Source of the DNA: JAFGTE01 sp965369305
Lineage (GTDB): Bacteria > Patescibacteriota > Gracilibacteria > UM-FILTER-43-11
Length of the DNA stretch: 6,952 bases
Assembly: GCA_965369305.1 (NCBI GenBank)
Contig: CBDUQG010000054.1
Span: 1 to 6,952 of the forward strand
Direction: 5' to 3'
Part shown: piece after piece, positions 1-5,782 of the stretch
Position numbering within the stretch: position 1 is the stretch's first letter
How the letters are laid out: the number at the start of each line of letters is the position of its first letter
Program-made: the position numbers and the translations under genes
Notes under the pieces: model-generated
The model's input: the letters and a program-made list of their open reading frames with translations, nothing else
Told to the model about the DNA's origin: nothing
The model's database searches: none

Positions 1-2
1 AA

Positions 3-1541
3 CCTTATCAAGCAGCTAAGTATTCACCATTTCCAGCATTACGTAACGTTGAATATGATCCAAACAATCCTAACCGAACTCTAACAGAAAGTGATTCACG
101 TGAATCGGGCATTTATGTCGTTAGACTTTACGACTGGGATGAAACCTTATGGAAGTCCAAATCGAAGTTCAGAATAATGCTGATTGACTTTGCCATGTAC
201 CTGAAAGATGAACCTCAAATTCAAGAAAAGTTCATCGAAAAGGGTGGTAACATGCGCTTTCTGCAAGACTTAATTGATCTTGGGCATAAATGGGAAACGC
301 AACGAACCCTCTCCAATCAGGGAGTTAAGATAGAGCGCATCCGTGAAGAGCTCAACATGGCGGGTGATGAAAAACTTCTAGAATACGAAGATGCCTTGGT
401 GCAATGTGAGAATCTATCCGCCCTGGCCTTCAAGGGGATGAAGGTGAAAGAGCTCGAAGAATTTGGAGAAGGCTTCATGGAAAGCGGTAGAGCTGGAGAA
501 CTCTTTCCATATGCAAAAAAGATCACTCAATATGACCGCGACCATGGCATAGAACCTGTGGTATGTACTGGTGCACCAGATTTCCTGATGCCCGGCATCC
601 TTAAGGTAAGTGGATTAAAATATGGCAAGGGTATGACTTATCTTCTAGACGAGGAGGGTCGTATAGTAGGCGTAGTCCCAAGAAAAAAGGGTAACATGGG
701 CTTGGCCGATCAAAAGGACGATTACGCAAAGGAGCTTACCCGCAGAAAATATGCCATCGGAGGAGGGATGGGAAATAGTGTCGGTGACATGGGTCTAATC
801 AGTGCAGGGGCTAGCAAGGACCGCGCCAAAGAAGATCTGCACGGCGGCGGGCTGTTTACGAATGTCAGCAACAGTGCAAAACCAGAGCTCAAACGAGCCT
901 ATGCAAGACACCTCAAAGATGGACGTGTCATTATGGTAGACCCTGAGGATTTCGACACAGTCGAAAAACAATATGAAGCCGTGGTTGCAGCTCATCGGCG
1001 CAACGTACACAAACTCTTTGAGCCAGCACTTACCCACTTAACAGATGAAGAAAAAGAGAAAGTGCTGCAAGGAGTAAAAGACCGCCATGAAAGAGGAAGA
1101 AAGCATCCCAACCTTGAGAATTTAAAAAGAATGCGTGACGCACTCAAGGATATGGAGTTGCCTCAGGATGAAATCAAAGAGGCCCTACTCGTTCATTACC
1201 CGCCCATTGTTGTTGACGACGTGATGAAATTAAACATGCTGAATACCAATGATCCTAAAGCCACATCCGACTTCATTGAAGGGCGTCCTGATCTTGTGGA
1301 TTTGAAAGAGAGAGAGCAACTTGAAGCAGTATTGGCTCTTACAAGCATGACGCCTGAACAAATAAAAAAACATGTCGATGAAGTAATGGCCAGCAAACTA
1401 GTAAGGAGGTTTATTGGGCTTCAACCAAAACGTCGTACCACCCCACCCCCCATGCCTGCAATAGTCCCAGAAGAAACTCAGTCAACTGGAGACAGAAAGC
1501 TTGAAACAGGTGAGCTGAACGATAGCTGCGAGCAGGAATAA
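3..1541 (+). CDS. HAD-superfamily (SerB/HAD-IB-like) phosphatase with long C-terminal helical extension, 5' partial
   Basis: The frame is open from the left window edge, so the gene start is missing; 512 residues are visible, numbered here from the codon at position 3. HAD signatures appear in order. Motif I is YDWDET (Asp44, Asp46, Thr48), motif II is VCTGAPDF (Thr189), a candidate motif III lysine is Lys237 in DQKDD, and motif IV is GNSVGD (residues 257-262, ending in Asp262). In this family the first Asp of motif I is phosphorylated and the second acts as general acid/base, with Mg2+ held by motif IV. The helical stretch at about 50-180 sits where a C1 cap would be. An ATG at 177 would yield a protein lacking motif I and is not the real start. 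Residues about 275-512 form a charged, mostly helical tail that I do not recognise. No signal peptide can be judged. The substrate is unknown; phosphoserine-type or other small phosphoester substrates are possible. The HAD fold is fairly sure, the specificity is not. Confidence 0.8.
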   Translation, partial: PYQAAKYSPFPALRNVEYDPNNPNRTLTESDSRESGIYVVRLYDWDETLWKSKSKFRIMLIDFAMYLKDEPQIQEKFIEKGGNMRFLQDLIDLGHKWETQRTLSNQGVKIERIREELNMAGDEKLLEYEDALVQCENLSALAFKGMKVKELEEFGEGFMESGRAGELFPYAKKITQYDRDHGIEPVVCTGAPDFLMPGILKVSGLKYGKGMTYLLDEEGRIVGVVPRKKGNMGLADQKDDYAKELTRRKYAIGGGMGNSVGDMGLISAGASKDRAKEDLHGGGLFTNVSNSAKPELKRAYARHLKDGRVIMVDPEDFDTVEKQYEAVVAAHRRNVHKLFEPALTHLTDEEKEKVLQGVKDRHERGRKHPNLENLKRMRDALKDMELPQDEIKEALLVHYPPIVVDDVMKLNMLNTNDPKATSDFIEGRPDLVDLKEREQLEAVLALTSMTPEQIKKHVDEVMASKLVRRFIGLQPKRRTTPPPMPAIVPEETQSTGDRKLETGELNDSCEQE

Positions 1542-1547
1542 TGCTGG

Positions 1548-1576
1548 TTGAATCTTGAGCCAGGCTATGCTAGAAT
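1548..1576 (+). promoter_or_regulatory. Sigma-70-type extended -10 promoter for secG
   Basis: TTGAAT (1548-1553) and TAGAAT (1571-1576) are separated by exactly 17 bases, and a TG one base upstream of the -10 box (1568-1569) makes it an extended -10 element. Transcription should begin near 1583, giving a leader of about 20 bases before the GTG at 1602. The promoter begins six bases after the stop of the upstream gene, which suggests that secG and the genes after it form their own transcription unit. This is read directly from the sequence; start-site mapping would be needed to prove it. Confidence 0.72.
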
Positions 1577-1601
1577 CCCTCTGGTTTTTAAACATACTCA
1601 A

Positions 1602-1820
1602 GTGAAAGAAATTATACTTACCATACAGGTTGTCGTTTCCATTCTTCTGATGATTCTCATTCTGGCTCAGAATAAGGATGGAGGCCTATCCGCAGTGATG
1701 GGTGGGGGCGGACAATCCTTCAAAGCAGTAAAAAGAGGTGCGGAGAAAGTCATCTACCGCATGACCATTGTATTAGCGGTTATTTTTATGGCAAACGCCG
1801 TTGCCATCGCTTTCTTTTAG
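1602..1820 (+). CDS. secG: Preprotein translocase subunit SecG
   Basis: SecG is the small auxiliary membrane subunit of the SecYEG channel and assists SecA-driven protein export. The 72-residue product has the family layout: a first membrane helix at about residues 4-22 (ILTIQVVVSILLMILILAQ), a cytoplasmic glycine-rich loop GGLSAVMGGGG at about 25-35 followed by basic residues, and a second membrane helix at about 53-72. The GTG at 1602 is chosen as start because it places the first helix at the N-terminus as in other SecG proteins. An upstream in-frame TTG at 1548 would add 18 residues, but it lies inside the -35 box and upstream of the predicted transcript start. No clear Shine-Dalgarno sequence precedes the GTG. 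The next gene follows after 28 bases, implying co-transcription. Identification is strong; the exact start is slightly less so. Confidence 0.88.
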   Translation: MKEIILTIQVVVSILLMILILAQNKDGGLSAVMGGGGQSFKAVKRGAEKVIYRMTIVLAVIFMANAVAIAFF

Positions 1821-1848
1821 AGGGAATCCTTTTCTCACCTAATCCCGA

Positions 1849-3945
1849 ATGAAACTAAAAAAGCTTCTTCGAAAACTCACGAAGACCGAAAAGATACTCA
1901 TCGCGTTTCTAGGTCTTATTCTAGTCGTTTCCACCTATCAGATCGGGAGGGCTTTTTATGACCAGAACTCCGAAATGGATTTTATTCCTGGAGGTGTCTA
2001 CATCGAAGGTGCTGTCGGCCAAGTCGGAACACTCAACCCTCTTTTCGTGCAGCAAGGCAGCATTGCTCACGACATCACTCAATTAATCTTTTCCGGCCTC
2101 ACTAAATATGACACACAAACCGGTGAAATTGTGGGTGATCTGGCCAACGTTAAAGCCAGTGAGAATGGCAAAAAATACACCTTTGTCATTAAAGAAGGTG
2201 CTAAATGGCATGACGGAGAAACAGTGACCTCAGCCGATGTGCTCTTTACCTATAATGACATTATCAAAAATCCTGAATTCAACGGAAACATACTCACTTA
2301 TAATGACTATTCAGGAATTCTGGTCAGTAAAATCGACGAACGAACTGTTGAATTCCTTCTGGAAAAGCCTGATTCATTTTTCCTGGTTAAAACCATGACA
2401 GGCATTTTGCCAAAGCACCTGCTGGAAAATGAGCCGATTGCTTTCCTGGAAAGTGCTCCATTCAACTTCGCCCCGGTGGGTTCCGGACGATACAAGTTTG
2501 GCTCGCAGGTTCAGCTTGCCGACCATTCAGAATACGGACTGGAAGCCTATGAAGACTTCTATGACGGGAAGCCGAACATTGAAAGCATTGTTTTCAGAGC
2601 GTACAGCAGTTATGAGGAACTCCAGAAGAATATGAGCGGCCTGACGGGGATCCGGGGCATCCCATCTGACCAAGCGGAAGAAATTCTGAAAGGCAGCCGA
2701 TTCACTTTGGATCGCTACCAACTTCCTCAATATGTCGCCGTCTTCATCAACAATGAATCCCCCATCCTAAAGGAGGCTCAGGTAAGACTGGCTCTTCAGC
2801 TGGGAACTGATAAAGAATCCCTGATTAAGTCCATTGGTCAGCACCAGGTGATTGATACACCACTCCTTGAAATCAATCAGGAAAACTGGATCAATCAATA
2901 CAGCGTAACCAAAGCCAACGGCTCCCTCTTTGAAACGGAGTGGCAGATTCCGAATAAAGAGGAAGAAACTGAGGAAGAGCCTGAAGAAGAAGTAGAGGAA
3001 GTAGTCGATCCAACTGAGGAAGTGACTTACATCAACAGTCCAAACGAAGGAAAGAACTGGCAAACCACCCGCGAACCCATCACCATCACCGGAACCGTTC
3101 CGAAAAATACCAAAAGTGTCATCATAAACGATTATGAACTGACAAAGTATGTACCTGGTGATCCGGGTTGGAGCTATGTGGCTGCCAGTAAATTCGATAG
3201 CCTCGAACCGGGAGAGAATATTTATGAAGTGTACGCGGTGGGACTAAACGACGAAAAAAAATTGATCGACTCCATTAAAATTACCTTTGGCTCAGCCAAG
3301 TCAGCCAATGAAGAGGAAAAGGAAAAGCTCAGGGAAGAAAATGAAGAAGCTGAGGCATTGCCCATTCGTGAAAACGCCGAAGGCGAGAAGCTCATCTTAA
3401 ATCTGATCACCAGCAGCAAGCCTGAAATCTACCGTGAAGTTGCCTGGCAGATCAAGAAGCAATGGCAGAAGATCGGGGTTGAAGTGAGCATTGAAGTCCT
3501 TGAAAATGGAGAGTTCCAGAAAAGGATCAACACTCGCGACTATGATTTATTGATTTTTGGCCAGAATCTGGGTTATAATCTCGACGCTTATCCCTATTGG
3601 CATAGTTCACAAGCTAAAGAGGGGGGGCTGAACCTTTCTCAATTCAAAAACTTCGTTGTTGACAGCCTGCTTGAAAAGGCCAGGCTTGAAGATAACGAGG
3701 AAAGGCGTGAAACCCTGAATGACATTCAGGAAATCATTAGCCAGGAAGTTCCGGCCATATTCCTTTATAGCCCAACCTACTACACAGCCCTGGCTAAGCA
3801 GGTCAACCACCCACCTTTCAGTCATTTAGCAACCATCAGTGACCGACTCGGTGACATTGAAGACTGGTTCGCCAAAGTAGACCGAAGGCTCAAGGATGGG
3901 ACCAATCCCCTCACCTTCCTGGCCTGGATCGCTAAACAATTCTAA
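1849..3945 (+). CDS. Membrane-anchored ABC transporter solute-binding protein, family 5 (OppA/DppA-like), with inserted Ig-like domain
   Basis: The 698-residue protein resembles the extracytoplasmic peptide-binding component of Opp/Dpp-type ABC importers (SBP_bac_5). A basic N-terminus (1-15) and one hydrophobic segment (about 16-30) look like an uncleaved anchor. No cysteine is visible anywhere, so the usual lipobox is absent. Family features are TLNPLF at 61-66, WHDGETVTSADVLFTYND at 120-137, and a C-terminal lobe with DYDLLIFGQNLGYNLDAYPYW ending at 584. Typical members run about 500-600 residues. The excess is an insertion between the lobes: an acidic linker (about 369-391), a beta-rich Ig-like module (about 392-480, with PITITGTVPKNTKSVIIN and GENIYEVYAVG), and a second charged linker (about 485-503). 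No permease or ATPase gene lies in the window, so the ligand and transport role are unknown. A non-transport scaffold or chaperone-like role at the Sec exit site is a speculative alternative. It sits 28 bases after secG and 20 before rplI. Confidence 0.85.
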   Translation: MKLKKLLRKLTKTEKILIAFLGLILVVSTYQIGRAFYDQNSEMDFIPGGVYIEGAVGQVGTLNPLFVQQGSIAHDITQLIFSGLTKYDTQTGEIVGDLANVKASENGKKYTFVIKEGAKWHDGETVTSADVLFTYNDIIKNPEFNGNILTYNDYSGILVSKIDERTVEFLLEKPDSFFLVKTMTGILPKHLLENEPIAFLESAPFNFAPVGSGRYKFGSQVQLADHSEYGLEAYEDFYDGKPNIESIVFRAYSSYEELQKNMSGLTGIRGIPSDQAEEILKGSRFTLDRYQLPQYVAVFINNESPILKEAQVRLALQLGTDKESLIKSIGQHQVIDTPLLEINQENWINQYSVTKANGSLFETEWQIPNKEEETEEEPEEEVEEVVDPTEEVTYINSPNEGKNWQTTREPITITGTVPKNTKSVIINDYELTKYVPGDPGWSYVAASKFDSLEPGENIYEVYAVGLNDEKKLIDSIKITFGSAKSANEEEKEKLREENEEAEALPIRENAEGEKLILNLITSSKPEIYREVAWQIKKQWQKIGVEVSIEVLENGEFQKRINTRDYDLLIFGQNLGYNLDAYPYWHSSQAKEGGLNLSQFKNFVVDSLLEKARLEDNEERRETLNDIQEIISQEVPAIFLYSPTYYTALAKQVNHPPFSHLATISDRLGDIEDWFAKVDRRLKDGTNPLTFLAWIAKQF

Positions 3946-3965
3946 ATCACTAATCGCTGATTATC

Positions 3966-4412
3966 ATGAAAGTTGTACTCAAAACTCGTGTGCCTAACCT
4001 AGGTTATGAATGGGACGTTGTCACCGTTAAAGACGGCTACGCACGCAATTACTTACTGCCTCAGAAAATGGCTGACGTCGCAACACCAAAGCTCATTGCT
4101 ATGGCCGAGAAGCGCATGGAAGAACGGACCAAAAGGATGGAGGAACTGGCAGCTAATGCCAAAGAAACCGCTGAAAAGCTGGCTAAAGTCGAGCTTATCT
4201 TCAAAAAGAAGGCTCGCGGTAGCAAGCTGTACGGCTCTGTCGCTGAAAAGGATGTTGCTGAAGCACTCGCCAAAGATCACAAGCTTGAGATTGATAAGGA
4301 TGCCGTTCGCATGAACGAGCACCTGAAAGAACTTGGTGACCATAAGGTAATGATCCACTTAACTGAAGGTGTTGACGCGGAAATTACCGTTAAGATCGAA
4401 GAAGAAAAGTAA
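3966..4412 (+). CDS. rplI: 50S ribosomal protein L9 (bL9)
   Basis: bL9 binds 23S rRNA near the L1 stalk base through its N-terminal domain and extends a long helix away from the ribosome, helping frame maintenance. The length of 148 residues is normal for the family. The N-terminal signature NLGYEWDVVTVKDGYARNYLLP (11-32) matches the canonical NLG-GD-V-VK-GYARN-LIP pattern, with Tyr14 and Trp16 at positions that are more often Lys or Gly. A charged connecting helix covers about 41-78, and the C-terminal domain about 80-148 contains KLYGSVAEKDVAEAL. The ATG at 3966 gives the conserved MKVVL start, although no Shine-Dalgarno sequence precedes it. The gene lies 20 bases after the binding-protein gene and 19 before the next, within the secG operon. 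Presence of bL9 argues against those CPR lineages reported to have lost it. Confidence 0.97.
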   Translation: MKVVLKTRVPNLGYEWDVVTVKDGYARNYLLPQKMADVATPKLIAMAEKRMEERTKRMEELAANAKETAEKLAKVELIFKKKARGSKLYGSVAEKDVAEALAKDHKLEIDKDAVRMNEHLKELGDHKVMIHLTEGVDAEITVKIEEEK

Positions 4413-4431
4413 AAATCCATTTAATGACCTC

Positions 4432-5181
4432 ATGACAAAAGCCCCTGAAAAAGCAGAGGTCAAACCTAAAAACACTGAAGAGGTTAAAAAAGAGACTCGT
4501 GAAAAGCTGGATAAAGCCAAGGCTGACAGCGTGACGGGTCTTTTTCAGAAACTCCTAGCCGATTTTAAAGACTTGGACAGCAAGGAGCGGATGAAGCGCA
4601 TCGGACAGATTGTTTTTGTAGCAACGCTTGGCAAATTCATGCCTAAAAAGATGACTGAAATGGTTGGCAAAAAGGAGGCTGAGAAAAAAGAGTCTGGAAA
4701 AAAGGCTAAAGAAGCTGATGAAGAAAAAGAGAAGGAGCCAAAAAGCATCGGTGATAAGATTGCCAAAATTGCCAGCGGATTCATTGATAAGATTCGCGAA
4801 GAATTCAGGACACCGGATGTAGCTGGCGGAAATTTGGCCTGCGCCAAAGTTGCCACAACCATCCTCCAGGAGGCTGGGGCAAATGATAAAGTCATCCTCA
4901 GTGTTGGTGCCACCAAGCGTTATCTGATGAAAAATGGCTGGAAGAAGGCCAAAAAGCCGCCCAAACCTGGTGATGTGATCATCTGGGCTCCCACCAAAGG
5001 CTACACTAAGGACGAAAACGGCGTTTCGGTCGCCAATGGACACCGCCATATTGGTGTGGCGCTCGACGCCGAGCGCTGTGTAAGCAATAGTTCCAGCAAA
5101 AAGATGCCGAAAGAACACAATATCTTTACACGAAGACCAGTTGAGGACATTTTGCGCCCACCCGATAGCATGGCTGCCTAA
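4432..5181 (+). CDS. NlpC/P60-CHAP-like cysteine peptidase/amidase domain protein (first of two)
   Basis: The 249-residue product has a lysine/glutamate-rich N-terminus (1-33), an amphipathic helical part with a short hydrophobic stretch (about 56-70), a Lys/Glu linker (about 80-105), a second helix, and a C-terminal papain-like domain (about 130-249). Candidate catalytic residues are Cys137 in GGNLACAKVA and His206 in GHRHIGVALD, with Asn219 in SNSSSK as a possible third residue. The PGDVIIW motif (179-185) is typical of NlpC/P60 and CHAP enzymes, which cut peptidoglycan stem peptides or amide bonds. No signal peptide, lipobox or cell-wall-binding domain is visible, so cytoplasmic or membrane-surface action cannot be excluded. 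An in-frame GTG at 4369 would overlap rplI by 44 bases; the ATG at 4432, 19 bases after rplI, is preferred although it lacks a Shine-Dalgarno sequence. It is probably the last gene of the secG operon. The fold assignment is by motif only, and the substrate is unknown. Confidence 0.68.
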   Translation: MTKAPEKAEVKPKNTEEVKKETREKLDKAKADSVTGLFQKLLADFKDLDSKERMKRIGQIVFVATLGKFMPKKMTEMVGKKEAEKKESGKKAKEADEEKEKEPKSIGDKIAKIASGFIDKIREEFRTPDVAGGNLACAKVATTILQEAGANDKVILSVGATKRYLMKNGWKKAKKPPKPGDVIIWAPTKGYTKDENGVSVANGHRHIGVALDAERCVSNSSSKKMPKEHNIFTRRPVEDILRPPDSMAA

Positions 5182-5207
5182 CTCGGAATGTGATAAATTG
5201 TTGAGCG

Positions 5208-5216
5208 TGAGATAAT
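5208..5216 (+). promoter_or_regulatory. Possible extended -10 promoter ahead of the tRNA region
   Basis: TGAGATAAT at 5208-5216 forms an extended -10 element (TG, one base, then GATAAT, five of six to consensus). No good -35 box lies 16-18 bases upstream. Transcription would begin near 5223, within the truncated tRNA-like copy, and run about 85 bases before the intact tRNA. No better promoter was found immediately before the tRNA. Confidence 0.35.
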
Positions 5217-5220
5217 TGCC

Positions 5221-5236
5221 GGCCTGTAGCTCAGTG
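5221..5236 (+). repeat. Truncated duplicate of the tRNA 5' end (possible tRNA pseudogene remnant)
   Basis: GGCCTGTAGCTCAGTG at 5221-5236 is identical to bases 2-17 of the intact tRNA (5309-5324), 88 bases upstream in the same orientation. With one inserted C the match continues for another three bases (GTT). After that the D-stem partner, anticodon arm and a proper T-loop are absent. A weak echo, TCGTTG at 5271-5276, lies 50 bases in, compared with 45 bases in the intact gene (5354-5359), and may mark a decayed T-arm. A perfect 6-bp inverted repeat, TTGTCG/CGACAA with loop AAGA (5239-5254), follows the fragment. No U-tract follows that hairpin, so it is not a standard terminator. The identity is directly seen; the pseudogene interpretation is inference. 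Confidence 0.7.
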
Positions 5237-5307
5237 CGTTGTCGAAGACGACAAAAGTTATATAGGCTGCTCGTTGTAGTGCAATATGCAGAGATAAACC
5301 AAACTTA

Positions 5308-5383
5308 GGGCCTGTAGCTCAGTGGTTAGAGCAGTCGGCTCATAACCGATTGGTCGTTGGTTCAATTCCAACCAGGCCCACCA
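5308..5383 (+). tRNA. tRNA with CAT anticodon, tRNA-Ile2-like (lysidine type) rather than Met
   Basis: A complete 76-base cloverleaf is present. The 7-bp acceptor stem GGGCCTG/CAGGCCC (5308-5314, 5373-5379) is fully paired. The D-arm is GCTC/GAGC, the anticodon stem GTCGG/CCGAT has one G-U pair, and the loop CTCATAA carries CAT at 5341-5343. The T-arm GTTGG/CCAAC closes loop TTCAATT. The discriminator is A (5380) and CCA is encoded (5381-5383). It is not an initiator, because position 1-72 is a G-C pair. By anticodon alone it would be called Met. However, C4-G69, C5-G68, U12-A23, C29-G41 and A73 match determinants known from E. coli tRNA-Ile2 for TilS and IleRS, and the D-loop AGTGGTTA and variable loop TGGTC also match that tRNA. 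In that case C34 would become lysidine and read AUA. The tRNA call is near certain; the Ile2 identity is moderately confident. Confidence 0.96.
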
Positions 5384-5412
5384 TTTTATTGTCAGGATGA
5401 AAAGTTAAGCCT

Positions 5413-5712
5413 ATGCAATACATAGTTATCGCTAGAGATGGCAAGGATCAAGGTGCTCTGGAAAGGCGCCTAAAGGTTCGCAATGATCATGTCAAACTGG
5501 GTGACAAATTAAGAACTGAGGGGAAAGCTCTATACGGTGTTGCGCTATTAAGCGAAACAGCAAAGATGAATGGTTCAGTATATATTGTTGACTTCCCCTC
5601 GAGAAAAGAATTGGATGAGTGGCTTAAAATTGAACCTTATATGATAGGGGGAGTTTGGAAAAATATTGAAATTGTGCCTTGCAGTGTTGGTCCGTCATTT
5701 GCTGACAGATAA
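5413..5712 (+). CDS. YciI family protein
   Basis: This 99-residue protein matches the small YciI-like ferredoxin-like fold family (YCII domain). It begins with a beta strand MQYIVIARDG, continues with a helix containing RRLKVRNDHV with the family's His (His26), then GKALYGVALL, a strand GSVYIVDF, and a helix SRKELDEWL. It ends with EPYMIGGVWKNIEIVPC, corresponding to the usual DP(F/Y)...G(V/L)(F/W)...EI.P block, with Glu replacing the common Asp. Family members are cytoplasmic, often dimeric, and have an active-site-like pocket; a few are dehalogenase-like or stand-alone enzymes, but most have no known reaction. The ATG at 5413 gives the canonical start. AGGATG at 5394-5399 is too far (about 13 bases) to be a normal ribosome-binding site. 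The gene starts 30 bases after the tRNA and may share its transcript. The next gene has its own promoter. Confidence 0.85.
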   Translation: MQYIVIARDGKDQGALERRLKVRNDHVKLGDKLRTEGKALYGVALLSETAKMNGSVYIVDFPSRKELDEWLKIEPYMIGGVWKNIEIVPCSVGPSFADR

Positions 5713-5746
5713 TTTTTCAACTGTTTTGAGTTCACCACCCAAACTC

Positions 5747-5775
5747 TTCAAATAAGGGCTTTTTTGTGCTATAAT
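5747..5775 (+). promoter_or_regulatory. Extended -10 promoter for a probably leaderless mRNA
   Basis: TATAAT at 5770-5775 is a perfect -10 box with TG one base upstream (5767-5768). TTCAAA (5747-5752), four of six to consensus, lies 17 bases upstream as the -35 box. The start codon at 5783 is only seven bases after the -10 box, exactly where transcription should begin, so the message is expected to have little or no leader. Confidence 0.72.
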
Positions 5776-5782
5776 ATAGGGA

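Noticed and set aside
4369..4431. GTG-initiated N-terminal extension of the first NlpC/P60-like protein, overlapping rplI.
   Set aside because: It would overlap the end of rplI in another frame; the ATG at 4432, after a 19-base gap like those of its neighbours, is simpler.
4555..5118. Long minus-strand frame of 187 codons opposite the first NlpC/P60-like gene.
   Set aside because: Composition looks like a shadow (Phe/Leu/Ser runs opposite Lys/Glu codons), and the + strand carries coherent Cys-PGD-His motifs.
5239..5254. Perfect 6-bp hairpin TTGTCG/CGACAA as a rho-independent terminator.
   Set aside because: No U-tract follows on either strand; it is kept only as a note within the tRNA-fragment entry.
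5728..5765. Possible terminator after yciI: GAGTT/AACTC stem and a later run of six T.
   Set aside because: The stem is only 5 bp with a nine-base loop, and the T-run is about 13 bases beyond it; it also overlaps the next promoter.
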